From an uncultured Lachnospiraceae bacterium (GTDB taxonomy: Bacteria; Bacillota; Clostridia; Lachnospirales; Lachnospiraceae), in contig CAMNMC010000086.1 in NCBI GenBank assembly GCA_946544235.1, positions 1 through 64,000 on the forward strand: DNA of 64,000 nt. Direction: 5' to 3'. Positions 9,636 through 19,808 of the stretch are shown one piece after another. Position numbers and translations under genes: made by a program. The notes under the pieces were generated by a model that saw only the letters and a program-made list of their open reading frames with translations, was not told the origin of the DNA and ran no database searches. Numbering within the stretch: position 1 is the stretch's first letter; every line of letters starts with the position of its first letter.

Positions 9636-9745
9636 ATCACTGCTATGCATCTTGTCTCTGTATTTTTCAAACAGTTCATGTGAATACACTTTCGGCATAT
9701 CCGACTCTCTGACAATCTTCCGCAAATTGGCAGCTGCCTTCAGTT
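9636..9745 (-). repeat. ~105-bp duplicated 3' fragment of the SAP-domain gene
   Basis: ctgtatttttcaaacagttcatgtgaataca..ttcggcatatccgactctctga.. matches ~8150-8262. Confidence 0.8.
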
Positions 9746-9759
9746 ACACCAATTATAAT

Positions 9760-10704
9760 CTACGGAAGGAATTTGCCGGCAGCCAGATAAAGTCTGTACC
9801 AGTCCTGGTGTGATAATGTCACATCCGAAGCAGCACATGCCTCCTTTATATGTTCAGGATTCATGGAGCCGATGATTGCCTGCATTTTAGCCGGATGTCT
9901 GAGTATCCATGCAATTGCAATAGCCGCCTTTGTTACGCCTTCACGCTCCGCCAATTCACCCAGAACCTTATTAAGCTCCGGATAATCAGGGTTATCAACA
10001 AATGATCCGCCAAACATTCCGATCTGAAGAGGCGACCATGCCTGGATCGTAATATCCTTCAGTCTGCAATAATCCAGAAGGTTTCCGTCACGATTTATCG
10101 AAAAATCAGTTGTTTTGTTATTCATATAGAGGGCCTGATCGATCAGCTGAGACTGTTCAAGCGACAGCTGCACCTGATTGATGATCAGCGGCTGTTTAAC
10201 ATGTTTCCTGAGTAACTCGATCTGCATCGGTACCAGATTACTGACACCGAACCACTTTACTTTTCCTGATTGTTTCAGAATTTCAAAGGCTTCCGCAACC
10301 TCCTCCGGATCAAAAAGCACGTCCGGGCGGTGCAGTAACAGTGTGTCAAGATAATCGACCTTCAGCCTCTCAAGGATCCCGTCGACACTGGACAGTATAT
10401 TTTCCTTAGTCCAATCGAACTCTCCTCTTTCCGGGCATATGCCGCATTTACTCTGTATATAGATATCCTCTCTACCAAGTCCGGTCAGCGGAAAAGCTTC
10501 ACTGAACCTCACCTCAGCCTCACCGGCTCCATAGCAGGTCGCATGATCAAAGAAATTAACACCACACTCATACGCTGTGCGGATAACCTTTGCAGCATCC
10601 TCCTTAGAGAGACTTGGCATTCTCATACAACCCTGTACAATTGCAGAAACCTTCTGCGGACCATTTACAATATCATATGTTTTCATAAAAAAACCTCCTG
10701 ACAC
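9760..10704 (-). CDS. Aldo/keto reductase
   Basis: FFDHATCYGAGEAE; KVKWFGVSNLVPMQIELL; VTKAAIAIAWILRHPAKMQAIIGS. Confidence 0.9.
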   Translation of the reverse strand: MSGGFFMKTYDIVNGPQKVSAIVQGCMRMPSLSKEDAAKVIRTAYECGVNFFDHATCYGAGEAEVRFSEAFPLTGLGREDIYIQSKCGICPERGEFDWTKENILSSVDGILERLKVDYLDTLLLHRPDVLFDPEEVAEAFEILKQSGKVKWFGVSNLVPMQIELLRKHVKQPLIINQVQLSLEQSQLIDQALYMNNKTTDFSINRDGNLLDYCRLKDITIQAWSPLQIGMFGGSFVDNPDYPELNKVLGELAEREGVTKAAIAIAWILRHPAKMQAIIGSMNPEHIKEACAASDVTLSHQDWYRLYLAAGKFLP

Positions 10705-10815
10705 ATAATATTCTCTGAACGATCAGTTCCGTTATATCTATAGTATTATAATTGCCTGAATAAATCTATTCACCACTTTAACATTTTACAATCTTCATAA
10801 TCAACGAAATCAAAA

Positions 10816-10854
10816 GGTAATATATCGCTTTTATATACCCAGCAATATATTACC
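10816..10854 (-). terminator. Rho-independent-like hairpin
   Basis: GGTAATATAT...ATATATTACC followed by T-rich on minus strand. Confidence 0.55.
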
Positions 10855-10902
10855 CTTCAATTTGTCAATACTAAGCTATTACTGTTTCATCTTCCAAATA
10901 AA

Positions 10903-13548
10903 TCAACTGTTTTCTGCCTCATAAACCAGTTCTTCCAATATACGGACAAGCTGTTCAGAATCAACAGGTTTTATAAGATGTGCATTCATACCTGCCTCTA
11001 CAGAACGGTTAATATCTTCATCGAAAGCATTACCGGTCAGTGCTATGATCGGTATCTTCTTTGCATCCGCCCTGTCAAGAGCACGAATAGCCTTGGCTGC
11101 CTCCAGTCCATCCATAACCGGCATATGTATATCCATTAGAATAGCTGCATAGTCGCCTTCAGTACTGTTCTCGAACATCTGAAGTACAAACACACCATTT
11201 TCGGCATGATCAACCTTAATATCTTCCAGTGCCAGCGAATCCTCCAGGATCTCTGCGTTTAGTTCAACGTCCTCGGCCAGAAGTATTCGACGTCCGATCA
11301 GATTAGCCCTTTTTCTGTCATTAAACACAGCTATTTCGCTTCCACGGGCGATTCTTTCAAGCTTCTCAATGATATTTGAGATGAAGAGCGGCTTCTGAAG
11401 ATAATTATATACACCGACATTTATTGCTTCTTCTTCGATATCTTCCCAGTTATACGCTGTCAGAGCAACAACAACGCACTCTTTCCTATACAGCTTCAGC
11501 ACCTCGGCAGAAGCTTCACTGCCGTCCATTCCCGGCATATTCCAATCCATAAGGACGATATTATAAGGCGTCTGCTTGGCATGCTGAACCTCCAGCTTAT
11601 GGAGTCCTTCCTGCCCGCTCGTACATGCATCTGCCTTGATTCCAACCTCATCAAGTACAGTCTTGGCATATTCTGCTTCTATCGGATCATCATCAACAAC
11701 AAGGACATACATATTGTCCTTATTGAACCTTCCGCCCTGTTCATGGGCAGGTATGGCTCCGGATTGCCCCTTACCACTGCCATCTTTTTGATTGATTGCA
11801 AGAATATCATTTATCAATCCCAGAAGACTGTTCGCACTCTCTCCGATCTTCTCCAGATAATCGCGAGTATTGCTGTCAAGATTATCATTTCTGAGCGCAA
11901 GCGTATCCAGTCCGATGATCGCATTCATCGGAGCACGAAGTTCATGACTCATACCTGAAAGGAATTTCGTTTTTTCTTTATTTGCATTCTCAGCAATAGA
12001 AAGAGCATCCGCCAGAGCTTTATTCTTGGCCATGGTCTCACGCATCTCCGTATCGACATTAGTGATACCCATGATGATGTATTTCTCATCCTCCATGCGG
12101 GATATTTTCAAATTGACATAAACAGGTCCGTTCACGTCAACTCGTCGGAAGGTCATGGCAAAGGTATCCTTACGGTTCAGTGCCTTCATGAGAGTTTTCC
12201 TGTTCAGAGCCTGAAGGAAAGCTTCCCTATCATCAATAAATACATTTTCAGCCAGCTCTGCCTTGCAGTCACTGAAGAAATGCCATCCACGATCAACTTC
12301 AGAAAGCGTACCGTTCTCACCGCCCATACAGTATTCAACATATTCTTCAGAATCCGTATTGACGTAATACATATCTATATAATCCTTCGCCAGTGTCTGA
12401 GCGATCTGAGTATATATGAGTCCCGAACTGACAGCCTTTTCATATGCTTCCTTCGTCATGGCATGCTCATGCTGGATACGTACCATATCGGTAACATCCT
12501 GACACATACCGAGAATACACAGTCTTCCTGCGATATCAGTATATTTCAGCTTTGTTGTCTGAAGCTGTCTCTGATCACCTGCCGCATCAAGAACATCTTC
12601 GAAGAAAATGTATGGCTTACTGAGTGACAGTGCTGTTTTATCATCCATCACAAAATGAGCTGCAGTTTCTGCATCAAAGATCTGTGCATCGGTGAGTCCT
12701 ACAACATCCTCCGGACTTTCCTTATGAGCATATTCTGCAAACGCCTGGTTACATGCCAGATACACTCCGGTTTTCGCATCCTTGGTGAATGTCATTCCCG
12801 GCATATTATCAAGCAGAGATACAAATCTCTCCTTCAGCTCATTAACCTTCTTCGTTTCCTTTTCAGCTCTTCTATGTTCCTCTTTCTCATCATCCGCCAC
12901 AAAAGAATGAAGCATACAGGTTCCGAGCATATATGCTATAGAATAAATAGGCAGATATGGGAACCACAGCTGAACAAAAAGAGTCACAGCCATGATCAGA
13001 CCAAAAGCAGCCAGTATCCTGTAACGGGTATGACTTCCGGCTGCACTCCCCAGACGTATCATGGTTGAAAGCGCATATACAGATATAATGATGAGCATCA
13101 TTATCTGTAACGCCAGCATGACGTAACGGGAAGGAAGAGCCTTGTAAACACATTCCTTATCCACCTCAAAAAGCACCGGTGTGAATATGTTGACCAGAGC
13201 AAGTCCCGAGATCATCACAGCAATAAAACGTCCGGTGTACACAAGAAAGTGTCCGAATCTGCTCTTCTCATCCAGATATGCGACAGTGTATTCTGCCCAG
13301 AAGGATATACCCACAGACATTGCCACAAAATATATAGTTGTATCGACAAAAAGTGCTGTTGCAAGCTTCTTCGACTCCAGAAGTCCCCACAGGATATCCG
13401 TTATGTAATAAGCTAAGATAGCAAACAGAAATCTCCTGTAAACATTCCATGCTGGTTTATCATAGGAAACCCTGAACTTGCGCAGGATATCCCAGTTAAC
13501 TATGAGGAGTGTGAGCGTCGCAAGCAGTCCGATTGCAGAATAATACAT
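10903..13548 (-). CDS. Membrane PAS-HisKA-REC-REC hybrid protein lacking a recognisable HATPase_c domain
   Basis: N-terminal TM helices, PAS (DNMPGMTFTKDAKTGVYLACNQAFAEYA), H-box MSHELRAPMNAIIG, then directly two receiver domains (VLVVDDD..LMDWNMPGMDG; ILLAEDVELN..LMDIHMPVMDG). Confidence 0.85.
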   Translation of the reverse strand: MYYSAIGLLATLTLLIVNWDILRKFRVSYDKPAWNVYRRFLFAILAYYITDILWGLLESKKLATALFVDTTIYFVAMSVGISFWAEYTVAYLDEKSRFGHFLVYTGRFIAVMISGLALVNIFTPVLFEVDKECVYKALPSRYVMLALQIMMLIIISVYALSTMIRLGSAAGSHTRYRILAAFGLIMAVTLFVQLWFPYLPIYSIAYMLGTCMLHSFVADDEKEEHRRAEKETKKVNELKERFVSLLDNMPGMTFTKDAKTGVYLACNQAFAEYAHKESPEDVVGLTDAQIFDAETAAHFVMDDKTALSLSKPYIFFEDVLDAAGDQRQLQTTKLKYTDIAGRLCILGMCQDVTDMVRIQHEHAMTKEAYEKAVSSGLIYTQIAQTLAKDYIDMYYVNTDSEEYVEYCMGGENGTLSEVDRGWHFFSDCKAELAENVFIDDREAFLQALNRKTLMKALNRKDTFAMTFRRVDVNGPVYVNLKISRMEDEKYIIMGITNVDTEMRETMAKNKALADALSIAENANKEKTKFLSGMSHELRAPMNAIIGLDTLALRNDNLDSNTRDYLEKIGESANSLLGLINDILAINQKDGSGKGQSGAIPAHEQGGRFNKDNMYVLVVDDDPIEAEYAKTVLDEVGIKADACTSGQEGLHKLEVQHAKQTPYNIVLMDWNMPGMDGSEASAEVLKLYRKECVVVALTAYNWEDIEEEAINVGVYNYLQKPLFISNIIEKLERIARGSEIAVFNDRKRANLIGRRILLAEDVELNAEILEDSLALEDIKVDHAENGVFVLQMFENSTEGDYAAILMDIHMPVMDGLEAAKAIRALDRADAKKIPIIALTGNAFDEDINRSVEAGMNAHLIKPVDSEQLVRILEELVYEAENS

Positions 13549-13562
13549 ACGCTACCTACCTT

Positions 13563-16500
13563 TTATTTTCTCGATTTAAGTTCTTTCTTGTTCTCGTACA
13601 TGGTATGGTCTGCACGCTCATATACAAGTGCAACCTTGTCATCTTTACTATATCTTGCCATACCGATTGCTATAACGATACCGCCGTTTCTGATGGATTC
13701 ATCATTATGAGCATTCATCTGTTCAACCAGTTCATCTATACGAGCATAGTCATCGCCCTGTGAGAGAACAGCGAACTCATCACCGCCCACACGGAATACA
13801 GGGCTGCGCTTAAAGGTCGTACAGATTATCTTACATGCATCTCTCAGATACTGATCTCCTGCCTTATGACCCTGAGTATCGTTAACCTTCTTCAGGTCGT
13901 TAACATCAAGGATCACAATTGCGAACTCAGGTGCACGATCCATCTCTATCTGAGCATTAAGTCTCTCTTCGTATACACAATATGCATTACGGTTCTTGAC
14001 ACCCGTAAGTGCATCGATATTTGCTTCTATCCTTGCCTGAGCGAGGCGTCTACTGTACTCTTCTTCCTGACGAATCTGCGAATCAATGTCACTGTAGCCA
14101 ACGATAAGACGCGGCCCTTCAGGTTCTTCGATCATGGCAGCCTTCATCTGAACGTATCTCGGCTCATCCTTAATTATCAAACGATAGGTGAGTGTAAATA
14201 TGCCATGCTCCTTAACCTCACTCATGATACTTGTTTCCGTAAGTGCAAGAAGGAATCTGTTCTGATCCTCCGGATAAAGCTTTCTAAGCGCAACATCTCT
14301 CGCGTCAGCATAGAAATTCTGTCCTTTTCTAGGTCTGTCCTCCTCATTAAAATACTCTGTCGAGCTGATCTCTCGATATTCAGCCGTTTCCGGATCAACT
14401 ACAAATACACAGAAGAACTCACCTGCAAGAGCACTAATACGGTTATAGGCCGTTCTCTCTTCATATATCCTTGTTGCAGCATTACGCTGTTTAACCTCTT
14501 CATCAACATCAAGGATACCCAGAATGATAAAGCGATCATCATCCTGCATACGATTAACGTTTATACTTATATAGCTCGGTCCATCTTCTCTGTTTACACG
14601 GCAGGTCAGCATGAACGCATTATTATTATTATTATTAAGTGCTGCAACAAGAGTCTTCCTGTCCATAGCTTTCTTAACGTTTTCCTGATCCTCGGAATAT
14701 ACAATTCTGTCAACTTTATCCTGGAACAATTCAAAGAAGTGCCATCCACGATGCGACTCAACAAGACTTCCGTTTTCTTTATCCGAACGATATTCTATGA
14801 ACTCCTCTGAATTAACATCGATATAGTAAAGAGCCGTATAACCATGCGCCAGAACCTGCGCAATATGAGTGAAAACGATTCCGCTGTTACGTTCCTTCTC
14901 ATAAGCCTCCTTTGATCTGGCACTTCCTCTGTTGATACGGAATGAATTCGTCATATCGAGGAATATACCCAGTACACAGAGACGTCCGTTTGAATCAGTG
15001 TATTTAAGTTTGGTCACACGCATCTGTTTTGTGATTCCATCCTTGTCCGTCACCTCATCAAAGAAGATATATGGCTCATCCATAGAAAGTGCCATCTTAT
15101 CATCTTCCACAAAGCGCTTTGCTGTCTCAGCATCGAAGAGTTCTTCAGGTTTCCGACCCACAACCTCTGTAGGATCCTTCTTGTTGGCATAATCAGCAAA
15201 TGCCTGATTGCAGGCCAGATATTCACCGGTCTCTGCGTCCTTGGTGAAGTTCATTCCCGGCATGTTGTCAAGCAAGGATGAAATTGTCTGTTTCAGATCT
15301 GCAACCTCAGCCGCCTCATCCAACATCTTTCTCTGCTCATGAGCCGTTCTGTCAGCCTTTAGCTTCAGTACCAGTAAAAATACAACAATTGCAAATACAA
15401 TCAGAATAACGGCAACCACAACGAACCAGTTATCCTTAAGGAACTCCATAAAGGTTACCTTATGATCGTATTTCATATACGATGCAAGTGCGGCATCCAT
15501 ACCCCCGCTATCAGTTGTGATCACAGTCTTGTTAAGAAGGAAATAAAGCTCCGTATCCCACTGCCTTACCGCAAAGGAAAGCGGCATCGATTCACCGATC
15601 GGAATCGAATAAAGATCATATTTCTCAAATGTATTTTCTGCAGCCGGAATCCTGTAACTGCTCACAAGAACACAATCAGCCTTGCCTTCGGATACTGCTT
15701 TGTAGCATGCGTTAAGGCCCTTATAATCTTTCCTTTCAGCCGAAGGATAATTATCCATTATAAAGGTTTCTATATTTCTCATTCCTTCATTGACTGCAAA
15801 TACAATATCGCTGTCCTTTGAGAGCGTCAGTTTGTTTGAGGTTTTCATGACAGCGTTCATCTCTGTCTTCATTGCAGGATCGGTCAGTCTGATACCCTTC
15901 TCCTCCGCATCATTGGTGCAGAGATAGACCGGAAATATACAATCAACCTCACCGGCTTCAAGTGCAGCGAGAGCCGCATCCGTTGATTCATACGCAATAG
16001 TCTCAAACTGTATATATGAACTGTTCAGAGTATTCTCTGCATGTACAAGGAAATCTGACAACGCTCCTGTCACTTCGCCGGTTTTATTATCCTTATCGCA
16101 GAACGGCAGATAATTATCACGATATCCTATACGGATAGGACCATGCTCCTTAAGCCAGTCCTCCTGAATCGGTGTCAGAAGTGCATTTGTTCTTGCATTA
16201 TACAGACGATCCTCGGATATCTTCTGGTTGAAATACGGATCCTCGTCCTGAATAGCAGCAAGAGCGAAATTGAGTTCAGAAAGAAGATCAGGACGATCTT
16301 TATTTACGACATAGTAATAGTCCGATCCACCTATCCTGAAGACAGGAACGATCCTTTCCTCAGAATCATAAGTGAAGATAGATGCATATCCGTCAATCTC
16401 TCCGCTTGTAACCATTTTCATGGATTCATCTTCACTTCCGCTAAGCTGAACGATCTCAATACTGACGTTATTATTCCCGGCCCAATCAGTAAGGAATCCT

Positions 16501-16967
16501 TCCTGAATACTTCCCTTATTAACTCCTATGCGTTTTCCGTCTATCGTCTTCGGATCTTCAGCTGTGATATCTCTGTTATCAATACCAACAAATATGTAAT
16601 ATGACTCCGTACCCATCGGGAGATCCGGATAGAGCATATATTCCTCACGCTCCGGCTTATAGGATACATCACTGAGAAGGTCAATCTCACCATTCTTAAG
16701 CATCTCAAAAAGGGTTGACCAACTTCCTTCCACATACTCATAGGTCCAGCCGGTATATGCAGCTATCTTCTGCTGATATTCGTATCCGATACCGCATTTT
16801 CTCCCAAAATCGTCATAGTAATTAAAGGATGACTCAAACCATCCTACCCGGATCACCTTATGCTCCTCTTTATCTGCAGAAACATGAAGCGGAGCCAGAT
16901 AACTCATTATGAACGAAAACAGCAGGAGCATCACTGCAACCCGCTTCAGGTATTTATTTTTATGCAT
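13563..16967 (-). CDS. Diguanylate cyclase with tandem periplasmic SBP_bac_3 domains, TM, PAS modules and GGDEF
   Basis: Signal peptide; two SBP_bac_3-like domains; DNMPGMNFTKDAETGEYLACNQ; LTGVKNRNAY ... FRVGGDEFAVL. Confidence 0.85.
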   Translation of the reverse strand: MHKNKYLKRVAVMLLLFSFIMSYLAPLHVSADKEEHKVIRVGWFESSFNYYDDFGRKCGIGYEYQQKIAAYTGWTYEYVEGSWSTLFEMLKNGEIDLLSDVSYKPEREEYMLYPDLPMGTESYYIFVGIDNRDITAEDPKTIDGKRIGVNKGSIQEGFLTDWAGNNNVSIEIVQLSGSEDESMKMVTSGEIDGYASIFTYDSEERIVPVFRIGGSDYYYVVNKDRPDLLSELNFALAAIQDEDPYFNQKISEDRLYNARTNALLTPIQEDWLKEHGPIRIGYRDNYLPFCDKDNKTGEVTGALSDFLVHAENTLNSSYIQFETIAYESTDAALAALEAGEVDCIFPVYLCTNDAEEKGIRLTDPAMKTEMNAVMKTSNKLTLSKDSDIVFAVNEGMRNIETFIMDNYPSAERKDYKGLNACYKAVSEGKADCVLVSSYRIPAAENTFEKYDLYSIPIGESMPLSFAVRQWDTELYFLLNKTVITTDSGGMDAALASYMKYDHKVTFMEFLKDNWFVVVAVILIVFAIVVFLLVLKLKADRTAHEQRKMLDEAAEVADLKQTISSLLDNMPGMNFTKDAETGEYLACNQAFADYANKKDPTEVVGRKPEELFDAETAKRFVEDDKMALSMDEPYIFFDEVTDKDGITKQMRVTKLKYTDSNGRLCVLGIFLDMTNSFRINRGSARSKEAYEKERNSGIVFTHIAQVLAHGYTALYYIDVNSEEFIEYRSDKENGSLVESHRGWHFFELFQDKVDRIVYSEDQENVKKAMDRKTLVAALNNNNNNAFMLTCRVNREDGPSYISINVNRMQDDDRFIILGILDVDEEVKQRNAATRIYEERTAYNRISALAGEFFCVFVVDPETAEYREISSTEYFNEEDRPRKGQNFYADARDVALRKLYPEDQNRFLLALTETSIMSEVKEHGIFTLTYRLIIKDEPRYVQMKAAMIEEPEGPRLIVGYSDIDSQIRQEEEYSRRLAQARIEANIDALTGVKNRNAYCVYEERLNAQIEMDRAPEFAIVILDVNDLKKVNDTQGHKAGDQYLRDACKIICTTFKRSPVFRVGGDEFAVLSQGDDYARIDELVEQMNAHNDESIRNGGIVIAIGMARYSKDDKVALVYERADHTMYENKKELKSRK

Positions 16968-17894
16968 TCAGATCCCCCCTCTGCAGCCCGTTCAGATATG
17001 AGCCGCGCCATAGTTTCGTATAATTTATCCGGTACAACAGGCTTCGACAGATGTGCATCCATCCCTGCTTCCTTAGATTTCTCAACATCTTCATCAAATA
17101 CGTTTGCCGTCATCGCGATGATACCCGGATCCATACCGATTCCGGTATCTTCCATAACGAAACGTACCCTGCAGATTCCATCTGTTTCACTAAGCTGCTC
17201 CACCTTCAGTATGACTTCTCCGCGTGGATTGGTGAATTTAACGGAATTTCCGAGAATATTGATAACTATCTGTTTAAGCTTAAGCACGTCGCCAACATAA
17301 TAATCCTTTACACTGTTGGCGATCTTGTACTTGTAATTCAGTCTCTTGTCCTGACACTGAGCATTTATGATACCATTGATCTGATCCAGGAAATCTCTGA
17401 AGGAGAACTCCTCCTTCTTCAGTACCATTCGTCCGGATTCGATACGGCTCATATCCAGGATATCATTTATAAGTCCCAGAAGATGATTGGCACTCGTACC
17501 TATCTTCTGCAGATTGTCCCTCGTAGCAGGAGTCAGCTCCGGATCCCTGAGAGCAACATTCTGGAGACCTATTATCGCATTCATCGGGGTTCTGATCTCG
17601 TGACTCATATTTGAAAGGAAGCTGGATTTTGCCCGGACGATATTCCTCAGTTATCTCGGAAGATATCTCTGAAAGCTTCACAAGACCCAGATTTGCAGTG
17701 ATTTCCTTTAGGACATGAGCTGTTTCGAAGAGCTCTGAAGGGTTCATACTGTCACCGGCCGAAAGAAATGTTTCCACAACACCATTCTCTGCAAATCTGC
17801 GTATATGCTTATCGACCAGCCTGTCCACTCTGAGGACACTGACTGCCTGATTATAATCACCCTAAATTCTCTGATATAACTCCTGAATTGTCAT
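16946..17894 (-). pseudogene. Chimeric remnant of a hybrid histidine kinase: HPt, HisKA, partial HATPase, C-terminal tip of REC
   Basis: MTIQELYQRI*GDYNQAVSVLRVDRLVDKHIRRF has an in-frame TAG; 220-aa ORF runs MSHEIRTPMNAIIG..DTGIGMDPG directly into IIAMTANVFDEDVEKSKEAGMDAHLSKPV. Confidence 0.75.
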
Positions 17895-18069
17895 ATTTTC
17901 TCCCTTCTCCGGCGCCCTGATGTCTGTTCATTTTTACACCACGTTCTTAAATGTCAGACTACTAGGAAGATTTTACCACATTTTCTGTTTTATGAACAGA
18001 AAATACATAAAAAAAGCCACATATTTTTATACTTTTTTGTGACTCAAATCCGGGTTCCAAATATGAAAA

Positions 18070-18091
18070 GAGGCCCGCCGAAGCGAGCCGC
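18070..18091 (-). terminator. Rho-independent terminator with UUCG tetraloop after the LUD gene
   Basis: minus: GCGGCTCGC-TTCG-GCGGGCCTC followed by TTTT. Confidence 0.75.
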
Positions 18092-18114
18092 TTTTAACTA
18101 TATAATCTGTATTT

Positions 18115-18774
18115 TTAGAATCCCAGATCATCGTTGACAAGTATCACATGTATCCTGTCCTTATGCCTTGAAAATCTTGTGATAAGGAACTGGCAGCATA
18201 TGGTATCCGGCGACTTACAGTCCATGCATGCACCTGTCTTTGAGCACGGTGTTGAAAGTCCGAATCTCTGTGCATTTATCGGTGCAGCAACGTTTCTGGC
18301 TCTCTTCATAGCACTGTCGCTGTCGTTACATATCTTGTTCATTCCGACTATGAAAAGCACCTTCTTAGGTCCCTGAGCAATAGCTGAAACCCTGTTGGAA
18401 TTACCGTCTATATTTACGATGATTCCGTCCTCGGTCATAGCATTTGCGCTTGAAAGGAAGAAATCAGCGTCATACGCAAGAAGCATTGCCGCCCTCTTGT
18501 CTTCATAAGCATCTCTGTCAATAAAGTTGTAATCGCCCTTCTGAAGAGCCTCAACAAGCCCTATCTCATGTACGCTCATACCGCCGCCCATGGTAACGGT
18601 ACTCTTCTCTGGGATCAGCTCGAGTGCCTTCGCCAGAGCCGCCTCCTTATTCTCCGCATAGTAGCCTGTCATATTTCTTGACTCAAGACCCTTTATGACC
18701 TTCTGCGCCAGAAGTTCATTTCTCTTAAATATGTTTTCGTTCATTGTCTCCCTCCATGATTTTATACTAATCAT
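18115..18774 (-). CDS. LUD domain protein (LutC-like lactate utilisation)
   Basis: STVTMGGGMSVHEIGLVEAL ... DFFLSSANAMTEDGIIVNIDGNSNRVSAIAQGPKKVLFIVGMNKI; likely start MNENIFKRN. Confidence 0.85.
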   Translation of the reverse strand: MISIKSWRETMNENIFKRNELLAQKVIKGLESRNMTGYYAENKEAALAKALELIPEKSTVTMGGGMSVHEIGLVEALQKGDYNFIDRDAYEDKRAAMLLAYDADFFLSSANAMTEDGIIVNIDGNSNRVSAIAQGPKKVLFIVGMNKICNDSDSAMKRARNVAAPINAQRFGLSTPCSKTGACMDCKSPDTICCQFLITRFSRHKDRIHVILVNDDLGF

Positions 18775-18782
18775 TACCGCAG

Positions 18783-18910
18783 TTTTGTGTAGATGCTGAC
18801 TTCGTCATCCCACCCCTCGTGACTACGTCACTCGGTGATGGATATTCGCCGAATCCCGGCATTCGCGTGCATACACGCATGCCGTCACTCGGCTCATTAT
18901 CTACACAAAA
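18783..18910. repeat. 128-bp element with 12-bp perfect terminal inverted repeats and internal palindromes
   Basis: TTTTGTGTAGAT (18783-18794) / ATCTACACAAAA (18899-18910); partial copy at 43621-43656. Confidence 0.65.
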
Positions 18911-18911
18911 C

Positions 18912-18944
18912 GATCCGAGGTTATTTTACCATAATCCCCGGATC
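18912..18944 (-). terminator. Terminator hairpin of the DUF998 gene
   Basis: gatccgagg / ccccggatc then GTTTTG on minus strand. Confidence 0.55.
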
Positions 18945-19015
18945 ATTTTCCATAATTCTAATTATAATAATTTGTATTTTTCTATCGCCATATATGTTTT
19001 GCACCAACATATATA

Positions 19016-19765
19016 CTAGTCACGTATTTCGCTCTGCGCCTTAGAAAAACCACCAAACAGATAAAGCCCCAGCACTGCATTAAATCCAACAGCCGCAAAT
19101 ACACTGAACCTCTCCACAATTCCAAAGTAATCCTTCGGTACCGCTCCTGTTCCTATCGCACCGATAAACATCATGGCAAGAGAAACGATAGCACATATCC
19201 CGACGCCCTTCAGCTTTTTGTCCTTCATACCGGCTATGATCAGAAGTACCAGTGATACAATTGACAACAGTACAACAAACGCTGTGACTACCATATGCAT
19301 TGTTTCCTGAAAGGACTTGATCTCCTTGCCGCTGTCCGCCAGCGGAAACATCTTGTATCCTACATCCGAGATCAGATTCATAACAGCAAAGAGATATATT
19401 CCCAGTCTGAAAAGCTTTGACCCAAGCTTCTTTTCGGACACAAATATGGCTACACATGTTATACACACCATACCTCCGACACTGTAGAACGCCGACAGCT
19501 GACTCCAGAGCTTTCTTGAAGGCGCGGTGTCCGCAGAAAGGTCGCTTACCGCCTGTTTCATCCAGTCATATCCCGGAAACTTAAGCGGTGAAAATACAAC
19601 CGCTGCCGTATATGATAAAAATGACAACAGCCCTGCAAGTCCCATCCAGTTTATAAGTTTTCGTTTTGTATCAGCTTTCTTTTCTGCTGCATCAATCAAT
19701 ATTTTCTTACCAGTTACTTCTTGTCCAGCCATATTTCTTTCCTCTTTTCTATCACTATTATTCAA
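19016..19765 (-). CDS. DUF998-like multi-pass membrane protein
   Basis: FPGYDWMKQAVSDLSADTAPSRKLWSQLSAFYSVGGM and several TM segments. Confidence 0.7.
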   Translation of the reverse strand: MNNSDRKEERNMAGQEVTGKKILIDAAEKKADTKRKLINWMGLAGLLSFLSYTAAVVFSPLKFPGYDWMKQAVSDLSADTAPSRKLWSQLSAFYSVGGMVCITCVAIFVSEKKLGSKLFRLGIYLFAVMNLISDVGYKMFPLADSGKEIKSFQETMHMVVTAFVVLLSIVSLVLLIIAGMKDKKLKGVGICAIVSLAMMFIGAIGTGAVPKDYFGIVERFSVFAAVGFNAVLGLYLFGGFSKAQSEIRD

Positions 19766-19808
19766 TATCTACTAACCGATATTTCCGGATACAATTCCAC
19801 CGGTTTCC

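Noticed and set aside
13866-14810. 314-aa plus-strand ORF
   Set aside because: Antisense to the intact diguanylate cyclase gene; low-complexity, Ile/Leu/Cys-rich translation with no motif.
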